Shown: positions 47,044 to 57,224, numbered from the stretch's first letter. The stretch: 64,000 nt of DNA from Algoriphagus oliviformis (GCF_017254915.1 NZ_JAFKCT010000007.1:213775-277774); one strand, 5' to 3'. Program-made: numbers and translations. The notes: generated by a model from the letters alone, not told the origin.

Positions 47044-48213
47044 TTATTTTTTGTCTCCGAATCCTACCCACAGTCTAAATTCCGCACTTAGGCCTACGAA
47101 AGGCTGGAAGTCATTGAAAGTGCTTCCGTTCAGTTTTTCCGTATTCAGGAAGGTGCCGCCCGCATTCAGCCTGAGAAAGCGGAAAAAATTGTATCCCAAC
47201 CCGACATATACCGGCCTGTCAAACGCCACTCCGCCTATTCGCTCCCCCATGGAGTTTTCCATGTCTTTGGAGAGAAACATCCCGGCGCTGACGGACATGT
47301 TGCTCATAAACTTGGCGAAGGTGCGGTTGCCAAGGGGAAAGGAAAAACCGACATAGGGACTGTGCACATATTCCTTGCTTTGCAGGTTTTTGGAAAGGGG
47401 AATCGCGCCGTAGCCGATATTCAGGGGGATGGAGTTGGGCTTTTTCTCGGTAGGGTAGTTCATGAATTTCTTTTCATCCACGATGGCCAGCAGGTTGTAG
47501 CTGAGGAACTGATCGACTTCTGAAAACAGGATGCCCTGAAGTTCTTCCAAATATTTGTTGGCATAGACGACGCGGGCATCTTCTTCTTTGCTTTTTCCGA
47601 AAATGTTGAACTTGGCATCGCCCATTTTGAGCTTTTTACGCTGCTCGAGCTTTTTTCTGGTCAAGTCAGAAAAGCCGGGGAAGGAAGCCCCGTCGGGCAG
47701 GGCAAAGTAGCGAAGTCCCGCCTCCACGATCTCATTGGAGTTGTTGAGGATCTGATCGTTGGAATCCTCAAAGACGACTCCCCCCTTTTTGATCGAGGTG
47801 ATGGTGTTGAGGTAGGAGCTGAGGTTGGACTTGATGAGTTTTCTCAGTTCCGCCACTTCATCTTGGGTGGCCTTTTGGAAAAAGCTGAACTCGATCTGAT
47901 AGTCCTCGCTAGACCGCAGCGGGTGCTCGACCAAGATGTGGAAGGACAGTTCCTTGTAGCCAAACGGAGGCTTCCAATAGTAGGTGTTTTTTGTTTTGTC
48001 CGACTTTTTGGAGGGGAAAAGCTCGACCTTCACCAGTCCGACTTCATTGGGGATGGCGCCTTGGATGTAGAATTTTTCCTCCGCTGGGAGGGGCATTCCG
48101 CCATTGATCCGGTTTTGGATCAAGTCAAGGTTGACGGTGGTCAGGGCTTCCTGTGCCTGCAGCTGGGAGGAGAGGGCTGTGACTAGAATGCAGAAGAGGA
48201 GCAGGTTTTTCAT
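47044..48213 (-). CDS. Uncharacterised exported protein, predicted outer-membrane partner of the OmpA-like protein
   Basis: A protein of 389 residues with a signal peptide (MKNLLLFCILVTALSSQLQA). The middle is helical and charged (KLEQRKKLKMGDAKFNIFGK). The C-terminal third alternates aromatic strands (YVHSPYVGFSFPLG, RPVYVGLGYNFFRFLRLNAGG, FQPFVGLSAEFRLWVGFGDKK) as in small outer-membrane barrels. I do not recognise the family. It is 4 bp upstream of the OmpA-like gene and surely co-transcribed, so the two products probably act together at the envelope. Confidence 0.7.
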   Translation of the reverse strand: MKNLLLFCILVTALSSQLQAQEALTTVNLDLIQNRINGGMPLPAEEKFYIQGAIPNEVGLVKVELFPSKKSDKTKNTYYWKPPFGYKELSFHILVEHPLRSSEDYQIEFSFFQKATQDEVAELRKLIKSNLSSYLNTITSIKKGGVVFEDSNDQILNNSNEIVEAGLRYFALPDGASFPGFSDLTRKKLEQRKKLKMGDAKFNIFGKSKEEDARVVYANKYLEELQGILFSEVDQFLSYNLLAIVDEKKFMNYPTEKKPNSIPLNIGYGAIPLSKNLQSKEYVHSPYVGFSFPLGNRTFAKFMSNMSVSAGMFLSKDMENSMGERIGGVAFDRPVYVGLGYNFFRFLRLNAGGTFLNTEKLNGSTFNDFQPFVGLSAEFRLWVGFGDKK

Positions 48214-49072
48214 GGTTGAGCGTTTCGGTTTTTTTAGGATGGTTGATTGTTTGGCCAGTTTTTGACGGGCGTATGCCTGGGTTTTGGCCGTACCCGGGCA
48301 TCATCCCAATTGATCCGCTTGAGGGCTAGATCGACGTTTCAGGTCTTTTTTTTGGCGGTTCTTTTTGAGAGGCCGGGTGAGATAGCGTGCCTGCCAAAGA
48401 GGGTATTAGGGTACTAGGTGGGTAATCGTTCGATTGCGGAAATGTCGCTGAGTAGCCGGTTCCGTAGGAGTGATAGGTCCTTGAGTGATCGGAGAATATA
48501 ATAAAAGTATTTTGTGGTCACAATTATGCATGTGGTTTTTTTTATGGTTTGTCGGTGATTATCCGGTTTTTTTGGTTTACAGCATTGGTTTTTGGCCATG
48601 CTGGAAGATAGTCGCAGGCTAGCAGTGCGATGGATAGGAAGCTTGGTGACTTAGAAACTTCCGGAAAGACCCTTAGAAGAATGTCCCGTGGGAGGGCTTG
48701 GTCCAGTCTAACACCCTGCGCTCGGGATTGTTTTGCCTGTCCTTGTTCTTTGGGCCCATCCCGCCTTCCTTCGACCTGTTTCAGTAAGTGAAGGCTTTTG
48801 TTTCCGAGCTACTCCGTGCTGATGGCAGGAGGCTCCGGTGGCTGATGGTTATTTGAATCAAGCAAGGACGCAAGCCCCGCCTGCATGGTTTTTTCGGAGC
48901 AGGGACTGTGGGCGAGGTTTTGTACAGTCTGTGGATTTCCCTCCCTGTCAACTCTCATACAGGCTTGCTTTACGGCCGTTTTGGTGCATGGAATGGTTTT
49001 GGCGCTTTGCAGGGCAGCTTTCAGGCAGAAAGCCGCCGGCGACGGCGATTTGTTCACTAAACCACTAGAACT
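48214..49072. other. Gene-free region between divergent envelope and PfpI genes
   Basis: About 860 bp. Short frames are present on both strands, but their composition is not natural. A TGATTATCCG match to the MITE end lies at 48556-48565 without the rest of the element. It should contain the promoters of the two divergent units. Confidence 0.3.
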
Positions 49073-49633
49073 ATGAGTTTGCTAAAAGACGTAAGGGTCG
49101 CCATCTTGGCCACCCATGGATTTGAAGAATCCGAACTCCTAGAACCCAAACGGGCCTTGGAAAAAGAAGGCGCAGAGACATTTGTCATTTCTCCAGAGCA
49201 CGGACAGATCAAGGGCTGGAAAGACGGCGACTGGTCTGATGCCATACCTGTCGATGCGCGTGTGGACCAAGTGAGCCCGGTGGATTTTGATGCCCTATTG
49301 ATTCCAGGTGGGGTGATTAACCCTGACCAACTCAGAAGGGACATGGGCGCGGTGCAGTTTGTCCGTGCTTTTTTTGAAGAACACAAGCCCGTGGGCGCGA
49401 TCTGCCACGGTCCGCAGCTGCTGATCGACGCGGAGGTGACCAAGGGGAGGATACTCACCTCATTTTCGTCCATCCGCAAAGACTTGGAAAACAGCGGTGC
49501 CAGCTGGGTGGATGAAGAAGTCGTGGTAGACCAGGGCCTGGTCACCTCCAGGAGCCCCAAGGATCTTCCCGCCTTCAACAAAAAGATCGTGGAGGAATTC
49601 AGGGAAGGAAAACACGCTGGCCAGACCACCTAA
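49073..49633 (+). CDS. DJ-1/PfpI family protein (general stress protein, YraA/YhbO type)
   Basis: A protein of 186 residues. The nucleophile elbow is VGAICHGPQLL with Cys111 and His112; the conserved Glu sits in ATHGFEESEL. The DFDALLIPGGVINPDQLRRD and RSPKDLPAFNKKIVEEF segments match YraA/YhbO/PfpI proteins, reported as deglycase/chaperone-like stress proteins; their true activity is debated. Cytosolic, single-gene unit with its own terminator. Confidence 0.93.
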   Translation: MSLLKDVRVAILATHGFEESELLEPKRALEKEGAETFVISPEHGQIKGWKDGDWSDAIPVDARVDQVSPVDFDALLIPGGVINPDQLRRDMGAVQFVRAFFEEHKPVGAICHGPQLLIDAEVTKGRILTSFSSIRKDLENSGASWVDEEVVVDQGLVTSRSPKDLPAFNKKIVEEFREGKHAGQTT

Positions 49634-49648
49634 AGCGTTCCGGATGCT

Positions 49649-49679
49649 ATCCCGGCCTGATCTGGCCGGGATTTTTTTT
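49649..49679 (+). terminator. Rho-independent terminator of the PfpI gene
   Basis: A 9-bp perfect stem ATCCCGGCC / GGCCGGGAT around TGATCT, then T8. The following 49680-49976 holds no further gene I can support. Confidence 0.92.
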
Positions 49680-49976
49680 GGCACATTTGGTCAAAAAGGG
49701 ATTTTCACAAGTCCCAAGCCAGTGTCGGCTCAATTCCATCGCCCGCTGGGTAAGTTGGTTTTATGGAAACTAAACCAGCGGTATCGGATGGGCTAGCCCG
49801 GATTGTTTCGGCTTTGATGGGCTTGAATGGCGGGTGTTGGCTTTATTTTGCTGGAAATCAATAATATGGAAATCGTTGTGAGTTAGGCGGTTGGTTGTGA
49901 AGTCTGCAATTTTTCTTTCAAAAAATTAATGATTTTTCACTTGCTGGATAAAATATCTCGATTTAGCTTTGTGGTC

Positions 49977-50384
49977 ATGTTCAGAAAAGCGCTTCGGTTA
50001 GCCCTTAGTTTTGTGCTTATCCTGTCGATAGGATACAGCCAGCTTTTCCTTGCCTTCTACGGCGGAACATTGGATTTTGCCTCGTCGCAAGGAGAGCCGG
50101 TCAAAGTAGAGTCGCGAGTCGCGCATTTTAGCCCAAAAGTAAAAACCGACCATTCGGCAGACCAGCAAAACCAAGACTGGGATTCCGAAGTATTGGAAAA
50201 AGATCCCGACGAATACACCGGATCGATCTCCCTAGAGCTTCAGCTTGCTTTTGGCGCGGTTTTCATTTGCCTTCTTTCACTGAGTTTCAGGAAATACCAC
50301 GTCCGGTTTTTGCGGTATTACCGAAACTTCTTCTATATACACACCCACCGTTTGCACGTGTACAACGGGGTCTTCACTATTTAA
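49977..50384 (+). CDS. Hypothetical membrane protein upstream of the RND operon
   Basis: A protein of 135 residues (an ATG 48 bp upstream is also possible). It has an N-terminal hydrophobic segment (LALSFVLILSIGYSQLFLAFY), a polar acidic middle (about residues 45-85) and a second hydrophobic helix (LQLAFGAVFICLLSLSF) before a basic, aromatic tail (YHVRFLRYYRNFFYIHTH). No family recognised. It is 147 bp upstream of the efflux adaptor gene in the same direction and could be its companion. Confidence 0.55.
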   Translation: MFRKALRLALSFVLILSIGYSQLFLAFYGGTLDFASSQGEPVKVESRVAHFSPKVKTDHSADQQNQDWDSEVLEKDPDEYTGSISLELQLAFGAVFICLLSLSFRKYHVRFLRYYRNFFYIHTHRLHVYNGVFTI

Positions 50385-50531
50385 TTGCTGCCTGGGCCAA
50401 GTCCATACCACTTGGTCACCTTTTTCAATAGCAATAGACCCTGAGTTTTGGGGAGAAAGGCCTGATCCAGATCGGCGCTTTTCCGGTTCCCCAGACCGTT
50501 GATTACATCACTCTTTCAAACATCCAACATT

Positions 50532-51626
50532 ATGAATTTCAATCGAATTCTCCTTTCGGTGGGAGTGGCTGCGCTGTTGTTTCATACCAGCTGTGAATCC
50601 AAACACGCCGAACATGAGGAAGACGCCACCTTCCAGGTGACCAACCCCATCCAAAAAGACACCGTAGTCTTTCGCGACTACGTCAGCCAGATCCGATCTT
50701 CCCAGCACATCGAGCTGAGGGCTTTGGAGAAAGGCTACCTTCAAAACATCTATGTAGACGAGGGCCAGTTTGTCAAAAAAGGCCAATTGATGTTCCGCAT
50801 CATGCCGGTCATCTACCAGTCTGAGATGGAGATCGCCAAGGCTGAGGCCAACTTTGCCGAGATCGAATACCTCAATACCAAAAGTCTGGCGGACAGCAAT
50901 GTCGTGTCGCAAAATGAACTGGCCTTGGCAAAAGCCAGACTAACCAAAGCCAAGGCGGAGCTGAGCCTGGCTGAAGCCCACTTGGGCTTTACCGAGATCA
51001 GAGCACCCTTTGACGGGATCATGGGTCGATTCAATGACGTGAGACAGGGAAGCTTGCTCGACGAGGGAGAGCTGCTGACCACCCTCTCCGACAATGCCAA
51101 AATGTGGGTGTACTTCAACGTCCCAGAGGCCGAGTACCTCGACCTGGTGTCTTCCTCCTCGCTGGAGGATATGCCGAGAGTTCACCTGCAGATGGCCAAC
51201 CACAAGCGCTTTGCCGACGAAGGCGTGATCGAAGCCATCGAGTCCGACTTCAACAACGAGACTGGTAACATCGCCTTTCGGGCAACTTTCCAGAATGCCA
51301 ACAGAATCCTCAGACATGGCGAGACCGGCAACATCCAGATGCCTGTGCCGCATCCTAACGCCCTGATCATCCCCCAGAAGGCAACCTTTGAGATCTTGGA
51401 CAAAAAGTTTGTCTTCGTCGTGGGCGAGGACGGCGTGGTCAAGTCCAGACAGATCACCATTGCGACCGAGCTGCCCCACTTATACATCATCTCCGATGGC
51501 TTGGCTGCCAATGAGAAGATCCTGATCGAAGGGCTGCGAAAAGTGGAAAACAACCAGAAGATCAAGTTTGAATTTGTCAATCCGGAGAAAGTGCTGTCTG
51601 AACTAAACAGCCTACACGCTGAATAA
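50532..51626 (+). CDS. RND efflux periplasmic adaptor lipoprotein (HlyD/AcrA family)
   Basis: A protein of 364 residues. Lipobox LLFHTSC (Cys21). Barrel-sandwich halves lie around EKGYLQNIYVDEGQFVKKGQLMFRI and LGFTEIRAPFDGIMGRFND; an alpha-hairpin with KAEANFAEIEYLNTKSL is between them. Beta-barrel and membrane-proximal domains follow (AKMWVYFNVPEAEYLDL, IIPQKATFEILDKKFVFVV). It links the inner-membrane pump to the outer-membrane channel. The ATG at 50532 is chosen for its lipoprotein signal. First gene of adaptor-pump-channel operon. Confidence 0.94.
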   Translation: MNFNRILLSVGVAALLFHTSCESKHAEHEEDATFQVTNPIQKDTVVFRDYVSQIRSSQHIELRALEKGYLQNIYVDEGQFVKKGQLMFRIMPVIYQSEMEIAKAEANFAEIEYLNTKSLADSNVVSQNELALAKARLTKAKAELSLAEAHLGFTEIRAPFDGIMGRFNDVRQGSLLDEGELLTTLSDNAKMWVYFNVPEAEYLDLVSSSSLEDMPRVHLQMANHKRFADEGVIEAIESDFNNETGNIAFRATFQNANRILRHGETGNIQMPVPHPNALIIPQKATFEILDKKFVFVVGEDGVVKSRQITIATELPHLYIISDGLAANEKILIEGLRKVENNQKIKFEFVNPEKVLSELNSLHAE

Positions 51627-51651
51627 GGCCATCCTTTAAACCACAGCCAAG

Positions 51652-54600
51652 ATGTTTAGTAAATTCATTCAACGCCCGGTATTGGCGATAGCCATATCGC
51701 TTGCCATTATATTTCTGGGAGTGCTGGCCATCGCGACCAGACCTATCTCCCAGTTTCCTGAGATTGCCCCGCCACGGGTCAATATATTCATCGCTTACCC
51801 AGGTTCCAGTGCCGCGGTACTGGTAGAGTCCACGCTCGTGCCCCTCGAGCGCGCGATCAATGGGGTGCAGGGGATGCAGTACATCATTTCCGATGCCACC
51901 AGTGCCGGGGAAGCGACGATCCAGATCGTATTCGAGCCAGGCACTGACCCCAACGCCGCCGTAGTCAACGTGAAGACCCGCGTGGATCAGGTGATGAACA
52001 ACCTGCCTCCGCTCGTGCAGCGGGAGGGTGTCATCATCACGCCTATCCAGCCCAGTATGTTGATGTATGTCAACCTCTACAGCAAGGACAAAAACGCGGA
52101 TGAAAAATTCCTCTACAACTACGCCAACGTACACATCCTTCCTGAGCTCCAGCGGATCAGCGGGATGGGCCGCGCCCAGATCCTGGGAAGCCGCCAGTAT
52201 GCCATGCGTGTCTGGCTGAAGCCCGACCGAATGAGAGCTTACAACATCTCCACGGATGAGGTGCTCGAAGCGATCGATGAACAGAGTGTGATCGGTAGAC
52301 CGGGCCGACTCGGCCAGGCCTCCGGCAAGACTGCCCAGTCCTTGGAGTACGTGTTGACTTACAAGGGCCGATTCAACAAGCCCGAAGAGTATGAGGAGAT
52401 CATCATCAAAGCAAATCCCGAGGGGGAAATCCTCAAGTTGAAGGATATCGCCGAGGTGGAACTGGGTTCGGAGTTTTTCGACATCTATTCCAACAAGGAC
52501 GGATATCCAGCCGCTTCCATCGTATTGAAGCAAAACATAGGCAGCAACGCCAGCAAGGTCATCGAGGAAGTGAAAGCCAAGCTCAAGGAGATGGAACCGG
52601 ACTTCCCTCCCGGCATGATGTACGAGATCAACTATGATGTGTCCAAGTTTGTGGATGCCTCTATCGACAAGGTAATGCACACGCTGGTCGAAGCCTTCGT
52701 CCTCGTGGCAATCGTCGTGTTCCTGTTCTTGGGGGATTGGAGGTCCACCTTGATCCCTGCGATAGCCGTACCTGTATCGCTGATCGGAGCCTTTGTCTTC
52801 ATGCAGGTCTTTGGGCTGACGATCAACCTGATTACGCTCTTTGCACTCGTACTGGCGATCGGTATTGTGGTCGATGACGCGATCGTGGTGGTGGAAGCAG
52901 TCCACGCCAAGATGGAGGAGGAACACTTGTCTCCGTACAAGGCGGTGAAGAAGGTGTTGGGCGAAATCAGCGGCGCGATCATCGCGATCACCCTGATCAT
53001 GACGGCGGTATTCGTGCCGGTAGCCTTTATGACTGGACCTGTCGGGGTATTCTACCGCCAGTTTTCCATTACCATGGCCAGCTCCATCATCCTGTCTGGG
53101 GTAGTCGCCCTGACGCTGACGCCGGTGCTCTGTGCCATGATTTTGAAAAACAACCACGGCAAGGCTCGCAAAAAGACCCCGGTAGATCGATTTATCGACT
53201 GGTTCAACGGCAGGTTTGAAAAACTGACCGGAAGGTACACCTCCCTGCTAAACCTCATCGTCAACCGACGCGTGGTCACTTGGGCAATTCTGGCGGCATT
53301 TGCTTTCGGTATTTTCGCAGTGGACAAAGTGCTTCCCTCCGGCTTCATCCCCAACGAGGACCAAGGGATGATCTACGCCATCATCCAGACGCCTCCGGGA
53401 TCTACGCTGGAGCGTACCAACGAAGTCTCCAGAAATCTCCAGAAAATCGCCGAGGAAGTGGAAGGCATCCAGTCAGTCTCCTCTTTGGCAGGCTACGAAA
53501 TCCTCACCGAAGGTCGTGGTTCCAACGCTGGTACCTGTCTGATCAACCTGAAAGACTGGTCGGATCGTGAGCACTCTGTGCACGAGATCATCGAAGAGCT
53601 GGAGGAAAAAACCAAAGACCTCGGCGCGGTCATCGAGTACTTCGAGCCGCCGGCAGTTCCGGGTTATGGTTCTTCTGACGGGTTCTCCCTGCGTCTTTTG
53701 GACAAAAACTCGACGGTGGACTACCACGAGTTTGACAAAGTCAATGCGGACTTCATGAAGGAGCTGCAAAAGCGTCCCGAGTTGACTGGTCTGTTCACCT
53801 TCTTTGCGGCGAACTATCCACAATACGAACTGATCATCGACAACGAACTGGCGATGCAGAAAGGTGTCTCCATCGGCAAAGCCATGGAAAACCTGGACGT
53901 CCTGATCGGCAGTACCTACGAACAAGGTTTCGTCCGATTCGGCAACTTCTTCAAGGTGTACACCCAGTCAGCTCCGGAGTACAGAAAACTGCCTAGCGAC
54001 ATCCTCAACCTCTTTATCAAGAGTGAGCATGGGGAGATGGTGCCGTATTCGGCCTTTATGAAGATGGAGAAAAAGCAGGGGCCAAACGAGATCACCCGAT
54101 TTAACCTCTACACCTCTTCGTCCATCAAGGGTATTCCCGCCAAGGGCTACACCAGTGGTGACGCCATCCATGCCATCCAGGAAGTGGCCGAGCAGACTTT
54201 GCCACACGGCTATGACATCGCTTGGGAGGGGTTGTCCTATGACGAAGCCCGCCGTGGCAACGAGGCGGTGTACATCTTCATCGTCGTGTTGATCTTCGTG
54301 TACCTCGTTTTGGCGGCGCAATACGAAAGCTTCATCATTCCGCTGGCGGTGGTGTTCTCGCTTCCTGCCGGGGTATTTGGTTCCTTCCTCTTGCTGAAAG
54401 GCATGGGCTTGGCCAATGACATCTACGCCCAGATCGGCTTGATCATGTTGGTGGGGCTTTTGGGTAAAAACGCGGTGTTGATCGTGGAGTTTGCCGTGCA
54501 GAAGCGCCAGCAGGGAGCCACCATCTTGGCTGCTGCCATCGAGGGTGCCAAAGTCCGTTTCCGTCCCATTTTGATGACATCCTTTGCCTTCATCGCGGGC

Positions 54601-54876
54601 TTGATTCCTCTTGTCATCGCGACTGGCCCGGGTGCGATCGGTAACCGGACCATCGGTTCCTCGGCACTAGGGGGGATGCTCTTCGGGACGATTTTCGGTG
54701 TGATCATCGTGCCAGGCCTGTACTACATCTTTGGTACTATGGCTGATGGGCGCAAGATGATCCGTGACGAGGACGAGACTCCGCTGAGTGAGGAGTTTGT
54801 AGAGAGCGCCTACCGAGAGAGTGCCATCAAGAAGTTAAAGAAGTTGCTGAACAAAAAAGGATACGACAATGACTAA
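51652..54876 (+). CDS. RND multidrug efflux permease (HAE1, AcrB/MexB type)
   Basis: A protein of 1074 residues. FIQRPVLAIAISLAIIFLGVLA is the usual first membrane helix; VDDAIVVVEAVHAKMEEE (TM4 with the proton-relay Asp pair region) and a late LVGLLGKNAVLIVEFAVQKRQ (TM10 with Lys) are the proton-relay helices. Two large periplasmic loops match porter domains. The length agrees with AcrB-type pumps. The substrate cannot be derived, but the HAE1 branch exports drugs and other hydrophobic compounds. It overlaps the channel gene by 8 bp. Confidence 0.96.
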   Translation: MFSKFIQRPVLAIAISLAIIFLGVLAIATRPISQFPEIAPPRVNIFIAYPGSSAAVLVESTLVPLERAINGVQGMQYIISDATSAGEATIQIVFEPGTDPNAAVVNVKTRVDQVMNNLPPLVQREGVIITPIQPSMLMYVNLYSKDKNADEKFLYNYANVHILPELQRISGMGRAQILGSRQYAMRVWLKPDRMRAYNISTDEVLEAIDEQSVIGRPGRLGQASGKTAQSLEYVLTYKGRFNKPEEYEEIIIKANPEGEILKLKDIAEVELGSEFFDIYSNKDGYPAASIVLKQNIGSNASKVIEEVKAKLKEMEPDFPPGMMYEINYDVSKFVDASIDKVMHTLVEAFVLVAIVVFLFLGDWRSTLIPAIAVPVSLIGAFVFMQVFGLTINLITLFALVLAIGIVVDDAIVVVEAVHAKMEEEHLSPYKAVKKVLGEISGAIIAITLIMTAVFVPVAFMTGPVGVFYRQFSITMASSIILSGVVALTLTPVLCAMILKNNHGKARKKTPVDRFIDWFNGRFEKLTGRYTSLLNLIVNRRVVTWAILAAFAFGIFAVDKVLPSGFIPNEDQGMIYAIIQTPPGSTLERTNEVSRNLQKIAEEVEGIQSVSSLAGYEILTEGRGSNAGTCLINLKDWSDREHSVHEIIEELEEKTKDLGAVIEYFEPPAVPGYGSSDGFSLRLLDKNSTVDYHEFDKVNADFMKELQKRPELTGLFTFFAANYPQYELIIDNELAMQKGVSIGKAMENLDVLIGSTYEQGFVRFGNFFKVYTQSAPEYRKLPSDILNLFIKSEHGEMVPYSAFMKMEKKQGPNEITRFNLYTSSSIKGIPAKGYTSGDAIHAIQEVAEQTLPHGYDIAWEGLSYDEARRGNEAVYIFIVVLIFVYLVLAAQYESFIIPLAVVFSLPAGVFGSFLLLKGMGLANDIYAQIGLIMLVGLLGKNAVLIVEFAVQKRQQGATILAAAIEGAKVRFRPILMTSFAFIAGLIPLVIATGPGAIGNRTIGSSALGGMLFGTIFGVIIVPGLYYIFGTMADGRKMIRDEDETPLSEEFVESAYRESAIKKLKKLLNKKGYDND

Positions 54877-56302
54877 GCATATCATCACCAAATCCCTTGC
54901 AGCGGCTTTGATCTTGCTCGCTGTATGGTCTTGTAAAATCACCGCGCCGCCGACGCGTTCGGAAAATAAGGAAGTGCCTGAGAGCTACAATGGCTCTCAG
55001 GACACCAGCAATGTCTCTGAGGTCAAATGGGGGGAGTTTTTCAAAGACCCCAACCTGAAATCCCTGATCGATACGGCGCTGGCCAACAACCAGGAACTGA
55101 ACATGATGCTTCAGGAGATCAGCGTGGCAAACAACGAGATCCGCGCCAGAAAAGGGGAGTACCTGCCCTATGTGAATATTCAGGCCGGCGCTGGAATGGA
55201 CAAGGTAGGCCGATACACCCGATACGGGGCTTTGGAAGCAAACACTGAAATCCGACCCGGCGAGGAGTTTCCGGAGCCTTACTCCGACTTCATGGTAGGA
55301 GCCTATGCCTCCTGGGAACTCGACGTTTGGAAAAAGCTGCGCAACTCCAAGAAAGCGGCAGTGTTTAACTACCTGTCCTCGGTGGAAGGCAAAAATTTCA
55401 TGGTCACCACCTTGGTAGCCGAGATCGCCAATTCCTACTTTGAACTCATGGCTTTGGACAACCAATTGGCGATCCTAAACCAGAACATCGACATCCAAAA
55501 GGACGCGTTGAATATCGTCAAGCTCCAAAAGGAAGCTGCGAAAGTGACCGAGTTGGCGGTGAAGCGATTTGAGGCGGAGGTAGCCAAAAACCAAAGCTTG
55601 ATCTACAATATCCATCAGCAGATCACCGAGACCGAAAACCGCATCAACTTCCTGGTGGGGCGTTTCCCTCAGCCAGTCCAAAGGAGCTCGGCTTCTTTTG
55701 AGCAGCTGACGCCGCAGTTGATCAGGGCAGGTATCCCTTCCCAGCTTTTGGCCAACCGTCCGGATATCCGCCAAGCGGAGATGGATCTGGAGGCTGCCAA
55801 GCTGGACGTGAAGGTCGCCAAGGCCAACTTCTATCCGCAGTTTCGGATCACTGCCGGCTTGGGCTATCAGGCTTTCAATCCCAAGTTTCTCTTCAATACG
55901 CCGGAGTCCATGCTCTATTCCCTGGCCGGAGATCTGATGGCGCCTTTGATCAACCGAAACGCGATCAAAGCCAACTACTACTCCGCCAACAACAAGCAGA
56001 TGCAGGCGGTCTACAACTATGAGCAAAGCATCCTAAACGGGTATATCGAGGTGGCAAACCAGCTTTCCAAGATAGACAACCTCGACAAAAGCTACGCGCT
56101 CAAGGCTCAGCAGGTGTCTGCGCTCACAGAGTCCATCTCGATTTCCAACAGCCTTTTCAGATCTGCCCGAGCTGACTATGTGGAGGTTTTGCTGACGCAA
56201 AGAGAGGCTCTAGAGTCCAAGATGGAGCTGGTCGAGACCAAAATGCAGCAGATGAATGCCATGGTCAACATTTATCAAGCTTTGGGAGGCGGATGGAATT
56301 GA
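54869..56302 (+). CDS. TolC/NodT family outer-membrane efflux lipoprotein
   Basis: A protein of 477 residues. Lipobox LLAVWSC (Cys22). Two TolC repeats of long helices and short strands are visible: LIDTALANNQELNMMLQEIS, and SQLLANRPDIRQAEMDLEAAKLDVKVAKANFYPQFRI, a NodT signature. C-terminal SISISNSLFRSARADYVEVLLTQREALESK closes the second repeat. It provides the exit duct for the RND pump. No TetR or two-component regulator is visible in the operon. Confidence 0.95.
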   Translation: MTKHIITKSLAAALILLAVWSCKITAPPTRSENKEVPESYNGSQDTSNVSEVKWGEFFKDPNLKSLIDTALANNQELNMMLQEISVANNEIRARKGEYLPYVNIQAGAGMDKVGRYTRYGALEANTEIRPGEEFPEPYSDFMVGAYASWELDVWKKLRNSKKAAVFNYLSSVEGKNFMVTTLVAEIANSYFELMALDNQLAILNQNIDIQKDALNIVKLQKEAAKVTELAVKRFEAEVAKNQSLIYNIHQQITETENRINFLVGRFPQPVQRSSASFEQLTPQLIRAGIPSQLLANRPDIRQAEMDLEAAKLDVKVAKANFYPQFRITAGLGYQAFNPKFLFNTPESMLYSLAGDLMAPLINRNAIKANYYSANNKQMQAVYNYEQSILNGYIEVANQLSKIDNLDKSYALKAQQVSALTESISISNSLFRSARADYVEVLLTQREALESKMELVETKMQQMNAMVNIYQALGGGWN

Positions 56303-56364
56303 CCCCAAGTATAACTGAAGACGTTGGCGCAAGCTGACACTGAGTGATGATTAACTTTCTATGC

Positions 56365-56400
56365 AAAAACCATTCTGCAGCGTTGCGGGATGGTTTTTTT
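56365..56400 (+). terminator. Rho-independent terminator after the RND operon
   Basis: AAAACCATTCTGCA pairs with TGCGGGATGGTTTT (a 14-bp stem with G-T pairs) around GCGT, ending in T7. Confidence 0.85.
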
Positions 56401-56578
56401 GATTTTGGTGCTTTTCGGCTGTAGCTATACTGTGAAACCCCGAACATGGGAAGTTATTGGGACAGACTGTTGGTATGATACACAGGATGGAGGTGGCCAA
56501 AACCGCCTAAAACAGGTTTTTGGCATACGGAACAGTCCTTGTAACAGGTGGTGCCGAACACTAAACCAACTATTTATC

Positions 56579-57169
56579 ATGAAAACAATCAATCAAACCC
56601 CGCACACCTCTTCACTCAGAAGCGCCATGGTCAAGAGATCAGGAGCCGTACTGCTGGCTGCATTTTGCATGGTGGGAATGTCCTCCTGCACCGATGAAGA
56701 CGACGAGCCCATCGTGGATACCGTGAGCCAGCAAGATCGCAATTTCGCCGTTTCCTCCTCCCAGTTTATCAACGCGCAGATCAGCATGGGCCAGCTGGCC
56801 ATGGACAAAGGCGAGGATGATTCCGTCTTGGAATATTCCAGCATGATCGTGGAGGACAATACCGAGGCTTGGACAGAACTGGAAGGTATTGCCGATTCCA
56901 AGGAAATCGAGATTTCCGCGGATATCTCAGCGGAGATGCAGGCCAAGTACGACGAACTGGCGCTGCTGGAAGGCGAGGAATTTGACAAAGCCTACGTGCA
57001 GTTTCAGCTGGACGCGCTGGAAAGCTCCAAGTCTATGTTTGAAAACCAGATCGACAACGGACAGAACTTTACCGTGAAAGGCTACGCCGAAAAGACGCTG
57101 AGCCTCATCAAGGCCCACCGTACGGAAGCCTTGCTGGTAAAAGCTGAAATCGGGCTGGAGGATCTGTAA
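56579..57169 (+). CDS. DUF4142 domain lipoprotein
   Basis: A protein of 196 residues. A signal peptide ends in a lipobox VGMSSC. The DUF4142 part (about 52-195) is all-helical: FAVSSSQFINAQISMGQLAM, YSSMIVEDNTEAWTELEGIA and FDKAYVQFQLDALESSKSMF. Family members are exported ferritin-like-fold proteins of unknown function, often linked to stress. Start at 56579 chosen by the signal peptide. Single-gene unit with terminator. Confidence 0.85.
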   Translation: MKTINQTPHTSSLRSAMVKRSGAVLLAAFCMVGMSSCTDEDDEPIVDTVSQQDRNFAVSSSQFINAQISMGQLAMDKGEDDSVLEYSSMIVEDNTEAWTELEGIADSKEIEISADISAEMQAKYDELALLEGEEFDKAYVQFQLDALESSKSMFENQIDNGQNFTVKGYAEKTLSLIKAHRTEALLVKAEIGLEDL

Positions 57170-57192
57170 CAGTATTCTTCCCCGTGAAAGAG

Positions 57193-57224
57193 CCGGTTTC
57201 CATGCAGTGGAGACCGGTTTTTTT
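57193..57224 (+). terminator. Terminator of the DUF4142 gene
   Basis: CCGGTTTCCA pairs with TGGAGACCGG (one G-T pair) around TGCAG, then T7. Confidence 0.88.

Noticed and set aside
48556..48565. TGATTATCCG as another MITE copy
   Set aside because: Only ten bases match and none of the arms or core are nearby.
48414..49068. Short frames in the 48.2-49.1 kb gap
   Set aside because: No ribosome-binding context, odd amino-acid composition and overlap of frames on both strands.
51577..53157. A 526-codon minus-strand frame
   Set aside because: It lies opposite the RND permease gene and is rich in His/Arg/Asp in the way typical of antisense translation.
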